From JAYPWI01 sp038135065 (GTDB lineage Bacteria; Actinomycetota; Acidimicrobiia; Acidimicrobiales; Poriferisodalaceae): a stretch of DNA of 55,459 bases. Made by a program: the position numbers and the translations under genes. The notes under the pieces are model-generated. The model saw only the letters and a list, made by a program, of their open reading frames with translations, was not told where the DNA came from and did not search any database. The stretch covers positions 1 through 55,459 of the forward strand of contig JAYPWI010000023.1 of NCBI GenBank assembly GCA_038135065.1, read 5' to 3'. Of the stretch, positions 43,956 to 52,056 are shown piece after piece; position 1 is the first letter of the stretch, and the number at the start of each line of letters is the position of its first letter.

Positions 43956-45616
43956 CGCGCAGGCTGAACGGGGCTCCTGCAGCCGCCGCGGGTATTGCCC
44001 TCTCACGACTCACTGGACTCGTTCGCGCGGCGCTCATCACGAACTTCCTGGGGATCGGTGCGGTCGGCGATGCATTTGCCGCTGCGCTGCGAATTCCCAA
44101 CGTGCTGCAGAACCTGCTCGGGGAAGGCGCGCTGTCCGCCGCCTTCATCCCCGAGTACACCACTGCGCTCGAGCGCGATCGCCAAGATGCCGGTCGTCTG
44201 GCCGGCGCAATCGCGGCATTCCTCATCAGCCTCACCGCGCTCCTAGTAGGCATCGGTGTGCTGGCCGCCCGGCCCTTGACCCGTCTCATCGCCTGGGGAT
44301 TCACCGGGGAGACGTTCGAACTGACGGTCACCCTCGTCCGCATCGTGATGATCGGCTCAGGCCTGCTCGTGCTGAGTTCCTGGTGTCTGGGAATTCTCAA
44401 CAGTCATCGGCGCTTCTTCCTTTCCTACATCGCGCCGGTTGTATGGAACGCAGTTCAGATTGCCGTCGTCGTGGTTGTCGTCGCGCTGTCTTGGACGGGA
44501 GCCGACATCGCTACGGCCGTGGCCTGGGCGATCGTCGCCGGGGCCGGCGGCCAGATCCTGATCCAACTACCGTCGATCAGGAACGCCAACCGCTCGATCG
44601 CACTCTGTTCGCCTATCCGGCGGCCCGACGCCCGACGGGTGATGCGTCGCTTCGGGCCAGCCATCGTGGGACGAGGCGCATTGCAGGTATCGGCCTTCGC
44701 CGATCTGGCCCTGGCCTCCCTCCTCAGCGTCGGGGCAACCGCAGCACTGGCCGCCTCACAGCTCCTCTACGTACTGCCGTTGTCGATCATCGGCATGAGT
44801 GTGGTCGCTGCCGAGCTCCCTGAGATGTCGACCCTGGACGAAGCCGGTCGCTCGCAACGGACCAGCGAGCGCTTGACCCAAACCGGCTACCTGATGAGCG
44901 CGGTCACCGTGATCTATCTCGTCGCAGGACAACCCATCGTCGACGCAGTGTTCAACCTTGGCGGCTGGCGGGACCGAATCGCCGACGACGACCTCACCTT
45001 GATTGCGTTGATCTTGGGTGCCTACGCCCTCGGTCTTCCGGCCCTCGTAGCCTCGCGCTTGCTACAGAACATCTGTTACGGAGCAGGTGACACGTCGACA
45101 CCGTCGAGGATCGCTCTCGTCCGGGTCACCGTTTCTTTCCTCGTCGGTCTCGGCCTGATGTTCACCATGGACAGGCTGTTGGTCATCGACGGCTCGATCA
45201 CTGGTTTCGGTGACCTCGAGTTCGTCTTCGGGCCCCTCGACGCAACTGTTCGACTGAACGAGTCGCTTCCAGCCCGTCTGGGAGCGGTCGGTCTGGCTCT
45301 CGGTGCAGCCGTTGGGGCCTACACCGAATTCGTCCTTCTCCGCGTGGCGGTACTACGGCGGGCCAACCGAACTCGCCTCATCGAAGTGGCGTTGTGGCGA
45401 GAGGTCCTACCGCCGGTTTTCGCCCTGGTGACTGGCGTGCTCGGCGCCATGTTGGTCGATGTTGGACAACCCGTCGTCGAGGGTGCCCTCATCGCTGCGG
45501 TAGCTCTGGCAACCCATCTGGGTGTCGGCTTCATCGTTCGTTCCCGCGGTGCCCACCAGCTAGCGTCGGCCGCGCGACCAATCGCATCCCCACCCTCGGA
45601 CGAAGGTGCCCCATGA
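43952..45616 (+). CDS. murJ: Lipid II flippase MurJ (MviN), without the pseudokinase domain
   Basis: 554 residues from the GTG at 43952. Polytopic MATE/MOP-fold protein with the family start GIALSRLTGLVRAALITNFLG split across the first helix, GDAFAAALRIPNVLQNLLGEGALSAAFIP, and about 14 helices. Mycobacterial MurJ (Rv3910) continues into a pseudokinase and an external domain; here the protein ends after the transporter, and these parts are in the separate gene at 46460. GTGA overlap upstream and ATGA overlap downstream to degV. Confidence 0.95.
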   Translation: MTRRLNGAPAAAAGIALSRLTGLVRAALITNFLGIGAVGDAFAAALRIPNVLQNLLGEGALSAAFIPEYTTALERDRQDAGRLAGAIAAFLISLTALLVGIGVLAARPLTRLIAWGFTGETFELTVTLVRIVMIGSGLLVLSSWCLGILNSHRRFFLSYIAPVVWNAVQIAVVVVVVALSWTGADIATAVAWAIVAGAGGQILIQLPSIRNANRSIALCSPIRRPDARRVMRRFGPAIVGRGALQVSAFADLALASLLSVGATAALAASQLLYVLPLSIIGMSVVAAELPEMSTLDEAGRSQRTSERLTQTGYLMSAVTVIYLVAGQPIVDAVFNLGGWRDRIADDDLTLIALILGAYALGLPALVASRLLQNICYGAGDTSTPSRIALVRVTVSFLVGLGLMFTMDRLLVIDGSITGFGDLEFVFGPLDATVRLNESLPARLGAVGLALGAAVGAYTEFVLLRVAVLRRANRTRLIEVALWREVLPPVFALVTGVLGAMLVDVGQPVVEGALIAAVALATHLGVGFIVRSRGAHQLASAARPIASPPSDEGAP

Positions 45617-46458
45617 CCCAGGTGCAGATCGTGACCGACAGCTCGTGTGACCTCCCCCAGGAGATCGTCGACGAGCACGCCATCGTCGTCGTGCCGCTGA
45701 GCATCCGCTTTGGTGAGGAGGAGTTCATCGACCGGGTGGAGCTGAGTACCGACGAGTTCTGGGCCAAGTGCGCTGCATCGGAGAGCCTCCCCGAGACTGC
45801 GGCCCCCTCACCTGGCGCCTTCGAGCAGGCGTACAGGGCAGCTGCCGAGCGGGGAGCGCCAGGGGTGGTCAGCATCATCCTGAGCGGTGATCTATCCGCA
45901 ACGATCGAAGCTGCCAGAGCGGGAGCGCGAGCGGTGGCTGATCTGATCCCTGTGGAGGTCATCGACAGTCGCACCGTCACCCTCGGCCTCGGCAGTCTTG
46001 TGCTGTTGGCAGCTGAACGAGCTCGGGAGGGGGCCGATCTGGCCTCCATCGCAGCACTGATTTCCGAAACCGCGCCGCGCACCCGTGTCCACGGAGCACT
46101 CGACACGCTCGAGAACCTGAAGAAGGGTGGTCGCATCGGAGCCGCCCAATCACTGCTGGGTTCCCTGCTGTCAATCAAGCCGTTGATCGAGGTACGCGAC
46201 GGTGTGGTGCAGCCAGCCGGCAAGCAGAGAACTCGCAGCAAGGCGCTCAACCACCTCGTCGAGCAGGTGGCAGCCGACGCCGCACACATCGACCGGTTGG
46301 CAGTACTCCATGCGGCGTGCCCCGATGTCGACGAGTTGGTCGAGCGCCTGCGGCCCCTGGTCAACGGAAAGATCCTGGTCGGCCAAGTCGGACCCGTTGT
46401 CGGAGCTCACGCTGGACTGGGCACCATCGGCGTCGTCTATCAGGTGAGTGCTTCGTGA
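45613..46458 (+). CDS. DegV-family fatty-acid-binding protein
   Basis: 281 residues from the ATG at 45613. DegV fold: VQIVTDSSCDLPQEI, VVPLSIRFGEEEF, SLPETAAPSPGAFEQAY, ISGDLSAT-like ILSGDLSATIEAA, GSLVLLAAE and LENLKKGGRIGAA, SIKPLIEVRDG. In Firmicutes such proteins (FakB) carry fatty acids for FakA kinase. No fakA is nearby. Its placement between murJ and the pseudokinase gene, with an ATGA overlap, is unusual. Confidence 0.93.
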   Translation: MTQVQIVTDSSCDLPQEIVDEHAIVVVPLSIRFGEEEFIDRVELSTDEFWAKCAASESLPETAAPSPGAFEQAYRAAAERGAPGVVSIILSGDLSATIEAARAGARAVADLIPVEVIDSRTVTLGLGSLVLLAAERAREGADLASIAALISETAPRTRVHGALDTLENLKKGGRIGAAQSLLGSLLSIKPLIEVRDGVVQPAGKQRTRSKALNHLVEQVAADAAHIDRLAVLHAACPDVDELVERLRPLVNGKILVGQVGPVVGAHAGLGTIGVVYQVSAS

Positions 46459-46459
46459 G

Positions 46460-47851
46460 ATGACCGTTCCCTCGGATCGCTACCGACTGATCGAGCGACA
46501 TTCCGAGGGTCCGATCTCGACCTGGTCGGCGTTCGACGAGACCCTGGGAAGGCCCGTCACGATCCGCCTGGCCAACCTCGGCGAGGAGGCTGGGCAACGG
46601 CTGCGTCTCCAAGCCCGGGCACTCGCCCGCACGGAACATCCCAGTCTTCTCAGAGTCCTCGACACCGACGCCGACAGCGATACGTTCGCACTCGTCACCG
46701 AAGTCATGCCCACGGTGACAGTCGCCGAGGAGGTCGCCACCGGAGGCCCCCTTCCGCCACAAGACGCCGTAATGCTCGCTCTCGAAATCGGCGAAGCGCT
46801 CAACACCCTCCACAACGCTGGCTTCTCCCACGGTGGCGTGACGATCGACAACATCGGTCGACGGGACAACGGCCATGCCGTGATCCTGGACGGCCCCCCG
46901 ACCGATGATGCCGTGATCATTCCTGCCACACCGAGCGATGACCTCCACTCGCTAGCTGCGGTTACCCATCACCTGCTCGTCGGCCAGCCCCCACTGACCT
47001 CACCGTCAGGTCAGCACGACCTTCATCCGGAGATTCCTGCTGCATTGACTACGTCGATTCGTGGGGCGTTGGATCCGTCCGGCGACGGCGACATGCCCTC
47101 CTACTTGCAGTCACTCCGGGACAAGGTCCCGATACTCCCTAGCCACCGACCTGTCGGCGAGGAGTCCGCAACATCGTTCTTTGCGTCAGAACGGGCCTGG
47201 TTCGCTCCCGTCGCCATCTTGATGGTCACCGTCGGGTTGCTGCTCGTGGCTGGGATCATCCTTTCCCAGACCCGGACTGCTTCGGAGGACATTGCAGTGG
47301 GCAAGGACGTCCTAGGGGTTCCCGTACCCCAAGCCACGTCCAGCGCTCCGGCCGTCAGCACCGTCGAGACCCGTCCGCAAAGTCCTTCGCGGGCTCTGCA
47401 GATCATCGGACTGGTCGACTTCGATCCAGAAGGAGATGATCGGACCGAGAATCCCGAGCGACTCGCCCTCGTCAATGACGGGGCACCGGAGGATGGTTGG
47501 TACACGGCTCGCTACGCCACGAACGACTTCGGCAATCTCAAGTCGGGGGTGGGCCTGATCTTGAATCTGGGGCCACCGCAGTATGTCTCGCGCCTCGTGA
47601 TCGGCTCGCCGTCGCTCGGATGGGGCGTCAAGGTATTCGCCTCCACCGACCAGGTCGGACAGCTGATCGACTGGGGTGAGCCAGTGGTCATGCTGGACGA
47701 CATCAATGGGAATGCAACGCTCGAGTTCCCAGACGTCGAAGCATCGACCGTCCTCATCTGGATCTCCGATCTGGGTCGAGAACTCAGTGCCGGGGGTCAT
47801 CGAGTAACCATCACCACCATCGACGTGGAAGGTCGACCACTGTTCGGTTGA
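46460..47851 (+). CDS. MurJ-associated pseudokinase with external domain, separate gene
   Basis: 463 residues from the ATG at 46460, one base after the degV stop (a GTG at 46448 is possible). A cytoplasmic kinase-like domain spans 1-225 but lacks catalysis: VAIK is VTIRLA, HRD is replaced in SHGGVTIDNI, and DFG reads LDGPP. A single membrane helix (about 247-269) leads to a C-terminal external beta domain (LILNLGPPQYVSRL, VKVFASTD, VLIWISDLG) like the sugar-binding discoidin-like domain of Rv3910. In mycobacteria the phosphorylated pseudokinase binds FhaA and controls MurJ. The same role is inferred. Confidence 0.85.
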   Translation: MTVPSDRYRLIERHSEGPISTWSAFDETLGRPVTIRLANLGEEAGQRLRLQARALARTEHPSLLRVLDTDADSDTFALVTEVMPTVTVAEEVATGGPLPPQDAVMLALEIGEALNTLHNAGFSHGGVTIDNIGRRDNGHAVILDGPPTDDAVIIPATPSDDLHSLAAVTHHLLVGQPPLTSPSGQHDLHPEIPAALTTSIRGALDPSGDGDMPSYLQSLRDKVPILPSHRPVGEESATSFFASERAWFAPVAILMVTVGLLLVAGIILSQTRTASEDIAVGKDVLGVPVPQATSSAPAVSTVETRPQSPSRALQIIGLVDFDPEGDDRTENPERLALVNDGAPEDGWYTARYATNDFGNLKSGVGLILNLGPPQYVSRLVIGSPSLGWGVKVFASTDQVGQLIDWGEPVVMLDDINGNATLEFPDVEASTVLIWISDLGRELSAGGHRVTITTIDVEGRPLFG

Positions 47852-47886
47852 TCAACCGAAGCCCGCATCGACCTCACCTTGACCGG

Positions 47887-47892
47887 TACCTT
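47887..47892 (+). promoter_or_regulatory. Candidate -10 box (TACCTT), leaderless, of the ECF sigma gene
   Basis: TACCTT, exactly six bases, then ATG at 47899. It supports this ATG over the upstream TTG at 47848 and gives the sigma gene its own promoter, apart from the murJ run. Confidence 0.45.
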
Positions 47893-47898
47893 GCACCC

Positions 47899-48483
47899 AT
47901 GGTTCCTCCCCCAGCTGCCTCTGAGGACGAACTACTACGGCGAGCACAGACCGGAGACCGAGCGGCGGCCGACACCCTGTTACGACAGCACTACGACCGC
48001 GTGTACGCCATCGCACGAAGGATCACGGGCAACGATGCGGATGCCCTCGATGCGACGCAGGATGCGTTGATCGCCATTGTGCGCGGGCTTCCCCGCTATG
48101 ACGGTCGCTCTGCCTTTTCGACCTGGGTCTATCGGGTGACCACCAACGCATGCCTCGATGAGCTTCGCCGCCGGCGCAGACGCCCCCTGCCGACGGAGAT
48201 CCTGCCCGACGCCCTGAGCACAGGACCGGAAACACGATGGGAGGACACACTCGCCCAGCGGGACGAACTCGATACGGGCCTCCTGCAACTCCCCGAGCAG
48301 TACCGGGCGCCCCTCGTCCTCCGGGACGTCGTCGGCATGGACTACGCGGAGATCGCAGCAGCACTCGAGTTACCGCCGGGCACCGTCCGCTCCCGCATAG
48401 CCCGAGGCAGAGCCTCACTAGCGAATGCGCTGACCGGGAACCAGACCGACCCCTTGAGTCGTCAGAGAGAACGAGATGATTGA
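47899..48483 (+). CDS. sigM: ECF sigma factor, SigM-like
   Basis: 194 residues from the ATG at 47899; a TTG at 47848 overlapping the previous stop is an alternative. Sigma region 2 (DTLLRQHYDRVYAIARRI, DALDATQDALIAIVRGLP, FSTWVYRVTTNACLDELRRR) and region 4 (LPEQYRAPLVLRDVVGMDY, PPGTVRSRIARGRASL). Positioned like M. tuberculosis sigM between the murJ pseudokinase and an anti-sigma gene. Overlaps the anti-sigma gene by eight bases, typical of cotranslated sigma/anti-sigma pairs. Confidence 0.93.
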   Translation: MVPPPAASEDELLRRAQTGDRAAADTLLRQHYDRVYAIARRITGNDADALDATQDALIAIVRGLPRYDGRSAFSTWVYRVTTNACLDELRRRRRRPLPTEILPDALSTGPETRWEDTLAQRDELDTGLLQLPEQYRAPLVLRDVVGMDYAEIAAALELPPGTVRSRIARGRASLANALTGNQTDPLSRQRERDD

Positions 48484-49219
48484 CGAGGAACGCGACGAAC
48501 TCTTGGCCCGGCTGGTCGACGGTCAGGCCCTGCCCGGGGACGAGGAAGCACTGGCTGCAGACTCGGGCCTCCGCGACGAACTCGAGTTGCACCGCGCCCT
48601 GCGGAGCCGGCTGGCCATCGTTCCCGACCCCCCTGGACCTGACGTTCGCGATGCCCTCATCGGACGCGCCCTCGACGAGTTGGCGCCAGTCGCCCTCGAC
48701 ACTGACACCGAGGAAAAATCGGACAGAACCGTTCGTTCGTTGCACGGTCGCCGACCAGCACCCAAGGGTGCATGGATGGCCGCCGCAGCGGTCCTTGTCG
48801 CGGTGGCCATCGGCCTGCTGTCGCTCACCGAGCGATCCCGCTCGGAACAGTTCATGGCTGGCGAGGAAGCAGAAAGTCTTGCCGTGGCCGACGAGATGGC
48901 TGACGAGGAAGCCAGCGCAGAAGCCGGTGACATGATGGGAGCGATGGCCGAGGAGGACGACTCGGCAGACAGCGCCGCAGCGCTCGAGCGGGAGGCGGTA
49001 GACGGTGATGCTGGATTCGTGTGGCCGCCCGAGCTCGATGGGTGTGCCGGAGATCTCGAAGGGCTGATTCCCATCGGAGGTGATATTCGATTCATCGATG
49101 ACGGGCCCACAGGGCTACTGGTCGAATTGACCGATCCCGCACAACCAGGGGCTCCGCGCTTCGTACAGGTCGATAGCTCGACCTGCGAGATCACGGAGGT
49201 CGACGACGCGGACCGCTAG
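48476..49219 (+). CDS. Membrane anti-sigma factor (RsmA-like)
   Basis: 247 residues. Cytoplasmic N-terminus (1-97) with helices ERDELLARLVDGQALPGDEE and DELELHRALRSRL, no HxxxCxxC zinc motif, one membrane helix (about 99-116, MAAAAVLVAVAIGLLSL), and an acidic, Met/Glu-rich external part ending in a small domain with two Cys (DGCAGDL, STCEITEV) that could form a disulfide. By position it should hold the SigM-like factor inactive; proof is by context. Confidence 0.85.
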   Translation: MIDEERDELLARLVDGQALPGDEEALAADSGLRDELELHRALRSRLAIVPDPPGPDVRDALIGRALDELAPVALDTDTEEKSDRTVRSLHGRRPAPKGAWMAAAAVLVAVAIGLLSLTERSRSEQFMAGEEAESLAVADEMADEEASAEAGDMMGAMAEEDDSADSAAALEREAVDGDAGFVWPPELDGCAGDLEGLIPIGGDIRFIDDGPTGLLVELTDPAQPGAPRFVQVDSSTCEITEVDDADR

Positions 49220-49265
49220 GTTGCCATCCTTCACTCGGGCGTAGGAGTCACATCCCATCGATAGG

Positions 49266-49271
49266 TAGGAT
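49266..49271 (+). promoter_or_regulatory. Candidate -10 box (TAGGAT) before the small membrane protein and trxB
   Basis: TAGGAT, eight bases, then the ATG at 49280. The same hexamer and spacing precede the beta-propeller gene at 3102. Confidence 0.45.
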
Positions 49272-49279
49272 CCTCCCCC

Positions 49280-49591
49280 ATGGCCGACTCCGCACCTGTC
49301 GAGCAACACGGTTCCGAGACCGCCAGTTGGGTCGATCAGCCGACCACACTGCTGCTCGATCTCATCGATGCGGTACGAGACCGCTTCACCGGTCGGATCA
49401 TCATCCTGGTTCGTTTTCTGGCATATGGCTTCCTCGCCATGACGGTCGTGGCGACCCTGCTCGCCCTCTTCGTGATGGCGATCGTTCGGTTGGTCAGCTT
49501 GCTCCCCACCCCGATGTGGCTGGAATATCTGGGCCTGGGTCTTGTGTTCGGTCTCATGGGCAGCCTCCTGTGGGCCCGAAGAAGTTCCTGA
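49280..49591 (+). CDS. Small membrane protein upstream of trxB (103 aa)
   Basis: Not recognised as a named family. A soluble start (1-35) with SWVDQPTTLLLDLIDAV precedes two membrane helices (about 40-70, IIILVRFLAYGFLAMTVVAT region, and 81-98, LEYLGLGLVFGLMGSLLW), ending in a basic RRSS. Actinobacteria often have a small membrane protein of this layout near trxB. Separated from trxB by 48 bases. Function unknown. Confidence 0.8.
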   Translation: MADSAPVEQHGSETASWVDQPTTLLLDLIDAVRDRFTGRIIILVRFLAYGFLAMTVVATLLALFVMAIVRLVSLLPTPMWLEYLGLGLVFGLMGSLLWARRSS

Positions 49592-49639
49592 ATCACCGCC
49601 ACGAGTCCGCCGACGGCCGCCTTCTGAAAGGATGAAGAG

Positions 49640-50587
49640 ATGTCCTCCACCCGAGAGGTGATCATCATCGGTAGCGGGCCTGCGGGGCTCACTGCCGCCA
49701 TCTATACGGCTCGTGCCAATCTCGAGCCCTTGGTCATCGAGGGTGAGCCGTCATCGACCAGCGATCAGCCGGGCGGGCAGCTGATGCTGACCACCGACGT
49801 CGAGAACTTCCCCGGCTTCCCCGATGGCGTGATGGGGCCAGAGCTGATGTCCAACTTTCGGGCCCAGGCCGCCCGCTTCGGCGCCGAGTTCATCACTGCG
49901 AAGGTAACTCGAGTTGATTTCTCTGCGCGCCCGTTCGGTGTCTGGGTGGGGGACGACGAGTACAGAGCGGACAGTGTCATCGTGTCCACGGGCGCACAAA
50001 GCCTGATGCTGGGATTACAGGATGAAGAGCGTTTGGTGGGACACGGTGTGTCGACCTGCGCCACCTGCGATGGTTTCTTCTTCCGCGACCAGGAGATCAT
50101 GGTGGTCGGCGGCGGAGACAGCGCCCTCGAGGAGGCGACGTTCCTCACCCGATTTGCGTCCAAGGTGACGATCGTTCACCGACGTGACGAACTACGAGCG
50201 TCGAAGATCATGCAGGATCGTGCCTTTGCCAATCCCAAGATCGAGTTCGCGTGGAATTCCCAGGTGGTCGCATTGCACGGCGAACAGCGACTGGAAGCCG
50301 TCACGCTCGAGGACACGACAACCGGCCAACAGCACAGGGTCGAAGTCTCGGGCCTGTTCATCGCCATCGGACATCGCCCCAACACCGACCTCTTCGTCGG
50401 CCAGTTGGATCTCAAGGACAACGGCTACCTGATCACGGATCCCGACAGCAGCCGCACAGCGGTCGACGGCGTTTTTGCCTGCGGGGACGTCCAGGACGAC
50501 ATCTACCGCCAGGCGATCACCGCTGCCGGCAGCGGCTGCATGGCAGCCCTGGACGCCGAACGTTGGTTGGAAGCGCAGTCGCATTGA
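49640..50587 (+). CDS. trxB: Thioredoxin reductase
   Basis: 315 residues. FAD site GSGPAGLTAAIYTARANLE split at residues 11-29, redox pair Cys140/Cys143 in STCATCDGFF, NADPH site VVGGGDSALEEATFL, and C-terminal GVFACGDVQDDIYRQ. Reduces thioredoxin with NADPH. A GAAAGG lies upstream of the ATG. Pairs with trxA 65 bases downstream. Confidence 0.97.
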   Translation: MSSTREVIIIGSGPAGLTAAIYTARANLEPLVIEGEPSSTSDQPGGQLMLTTDVENFPGFPDGVMGPELMSNFRAQAARFGAEFITAKVTRVDFSARPFGVWVGDDEYRADSVIVSTGAQSLMLGLQDEERLVGHGVSTCATCDGFFFRDQEIMVVGGGDSALEEATFLTRFASKVTIVHRRDELRASKIMQDRAFANPKIEFAWNSQVVALHGEQRLEAVTLEDTTTGQQHRVEVSGLFIAIGHRPNTDLFVGQLDLKDNGYLITDPDSSRTAVDGVFACGDVQDDIYRQAITAAGSGCMAALDAERWLEAQSH

Positions 50588-50652
50588 GCTCCGGGCACGC
50601 GCTGTACAGCCATGCCGCTACCATGCGGTCCATCTAGGAGGAGGGCAGCGCA

Positions 50653-50976
50653 ATGGCTGAAGGCATCAGTGATCTCACCGGAAGTACCTTCGACGAAACG
50701 ATCGGCGCCGCTAGCGAACCGGTGCTCGTGGATTTCTGGGCTGAATGGTGCGGTCCCTGCAAGATGATCGCTCCGATCCTCGAAGAGATCGCTGCCGAGC
50801 AGCCAGGTATCCGGATCGCCAAGGTCAACGTCGATGAGCACAGCGACATCGCCCGGCGCTTCGAGGTGATGAGCATTCCTACGCTGATCCTGTTCAAGGA
50901 TGGTGAGCCGGCAAAGCGCCTCGTCGGGGCCAAGCCCAAAGGGGCACTGCTCGAGGAGATCGGCGAATTCCTCTAA
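50653..50976 (+). CDS. trxA: Thioredoxin
   Basis: 107 residues with active site WCGPC (32-36), the cis-Pro loop MSIPTLILFKDGEP, and VDFWAEWCGPCKM. Strong AGGAGG ribosome site about ten bases before the ATG. Its stop TAA shares its last base with the apparent ATT start of the cwlM-like gene. Confidence 0.97.
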   Translation: MAEGISDLTGSTFDETIGAASEPVLVDFWAEWCGPCKMIAPILEEIAAEQPGIRIAKVNVDEHSDIARRFEVMSIPTLILFKDGEPAKRLVGAKPKGALLEEIGEFL

Positions 50977-51941
50977 TTCGTCCCTTCGGAGTCGGATCGC
51001 ACGGCGATCACGTCAGTGATCTCCAGCAGCGACTGACCGCGATCGGCTACGTAACCGACGATGTTGCTGGTGTGTTTGGACAGTCGACCGAGCGCGCCGT
51101 GCGCAGCTTTCAAACCGACCGGTCAATTGACACCGACGGTATCTGCGGACCGGTGACATGGTCACTCTTGGTCGAAGCAGGCCGAACCTTGGGCGACCGC
51201 CTGCTCTACCTGCACTCTCCTCCGCTTCGTGGAGACGACGTCGAGAACCTCCAACGGCATCTCTCCACCCTCGGGTTCTCAGTAGGTCGGATCGACGGCA
51301 TCCTGGGTTCGAGGACATCCCGAGCAGTGCTCGACTTCCAACGCAACGCAGGCCTGGTCACCGATGGCATCTGCGGCCCCGACACCATCGACGCCCTCTT
51401 CCGTTTCAGCCGTCATCTTCGCGAAGCGGGACCAATGGCCGCTCTCGAGGAACGGGAACGCCTCACCACCATGGGTGGTGCGATCGCCGGACGGCGGGTC
51501 GCCGTTGGAGAAGCAGGCGGCCTCGATGTCCTCACCGCCGCTGTACGACGCGCCTTCACCGATGCCGGCGCCTTAGTCATGACCGTGCACCACCCCGACT
51601 GGTCGGCCCAAGCCCAGCAAGTCAACACCTTCGACGCAGATCTCTTCGTAGCCCTCGACATTCGGGCTGAACCACCCGTCGTTGCGTACTTCAAGGGACA
51701 ACACTTCGCCAGCCCTGTCGGCGAATCGCTCGCCACGGCGCTCGCAGCAGGTCTGCACCGCCTCACCGGCGATTGCTCGGCGCGGGGTATGGCGCTCCCC
51801 GTTCTCAGGGAAACCAGGATGCCGGCCGTCGTGTGTCGCTTCGACGACGTTGCCCGTCTCGTCCGAATGGCGCGACCGATCGGGCGCATCATCACCGAAG
51901 CAGCAACAACGGTGCTGCAAGCCTCAGCCGACCAGAGTTGA
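50976..51941 (+). CDS. cwlM: CwlM-like regulator: two peptidoglycan-binding repeats plus degenerate amidase domain
   Basis: 321 residues if started at the ATT at 50976. Two PG_binding_1 repeats (about 13-68: VSDLQQRLTAIGY, FGQSTERAVRSFQ, GICGPVTW; and 86-142: ENLQRHLSTLGF, SRAVLDFQRNAG, GICGPDTI) precede an N-acetylmuramoyl-L-alanine amidase-like domain (about 165-315). The zinc and catalytic residues are gone: the IDPGHGG motif reads VAVGEAGG, the SIHAN region reads VALDIRAE, and the final Glu region reads VVCRFDD. In mycobacteria CwlM regulates MurA and MurJ rather than cutting wall. The first ATG/GTG/TTG in frame (GTG 51072) would remove half of repeat 1. Confidence 0.85.
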   Translation: MRPFGVGSHGDHVSDLQQRLTAIGYVTDDVAGVFGQSTERAVRSFQTDRSIDTDGICGPVTWSLLVEAGRTLGDRLLYLHSPPLRGDDVENLQRHLSTLGFSVGRIDGILGSRTSRAVLDFQRNAGLVTDGICGPDTIDALFRFSRHLREAGPMAALEERERLTTMGGAIAGRRVAVGEAGGLDVLTAAVRRAFTDAGALVMTVHHPDWSAQAQQVNTFDADLFVALDIRAEPPVVAYFKGQHFASPVGESLATALAAGLHRLTGDCSARGMALPVLRETRMPAVVCRFDDVARLVRMARPIGRIITEAATTVLQASADQS

Positions 51942-51987
51942 CGTCGGCCCTGCACAACGCTGAGAGTGGCCGGACCTTCCCACAGTG

Positions 51988-52018
51988 TTATCCACAGCTG
52001 TGGGTAAAGTGTGGATCT
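51988..52018. promoter_or_regulatory. DnaA-box cluster between cwlM and parB
   Basis: A perfect TTATCCACA (51988-51996), TGTGGGTAA (51999-52007, reverse of TTACCCACA) and TGTGGATCT (52010-52018) lie within 31 bases of the 115-base gap between convergent cwlM and parB. The first two form a near-perfect 20-base palindrome. Probable DnaA binding; whether it titrates DnaA, regulates or only terminates is open. Confidence 0.6.
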
Positions 52019-52056
52019 TTGGGTCAGTCCTCTGAATCTAAAGATCTACTTCACGA

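Noticed and set aside
46460..47100. Active Ser/Thr protein kinase
   Set aside because: The Lys, HRD and DFG motifs are all replaced, so catalysis is unlikely; called a pseudokinase.
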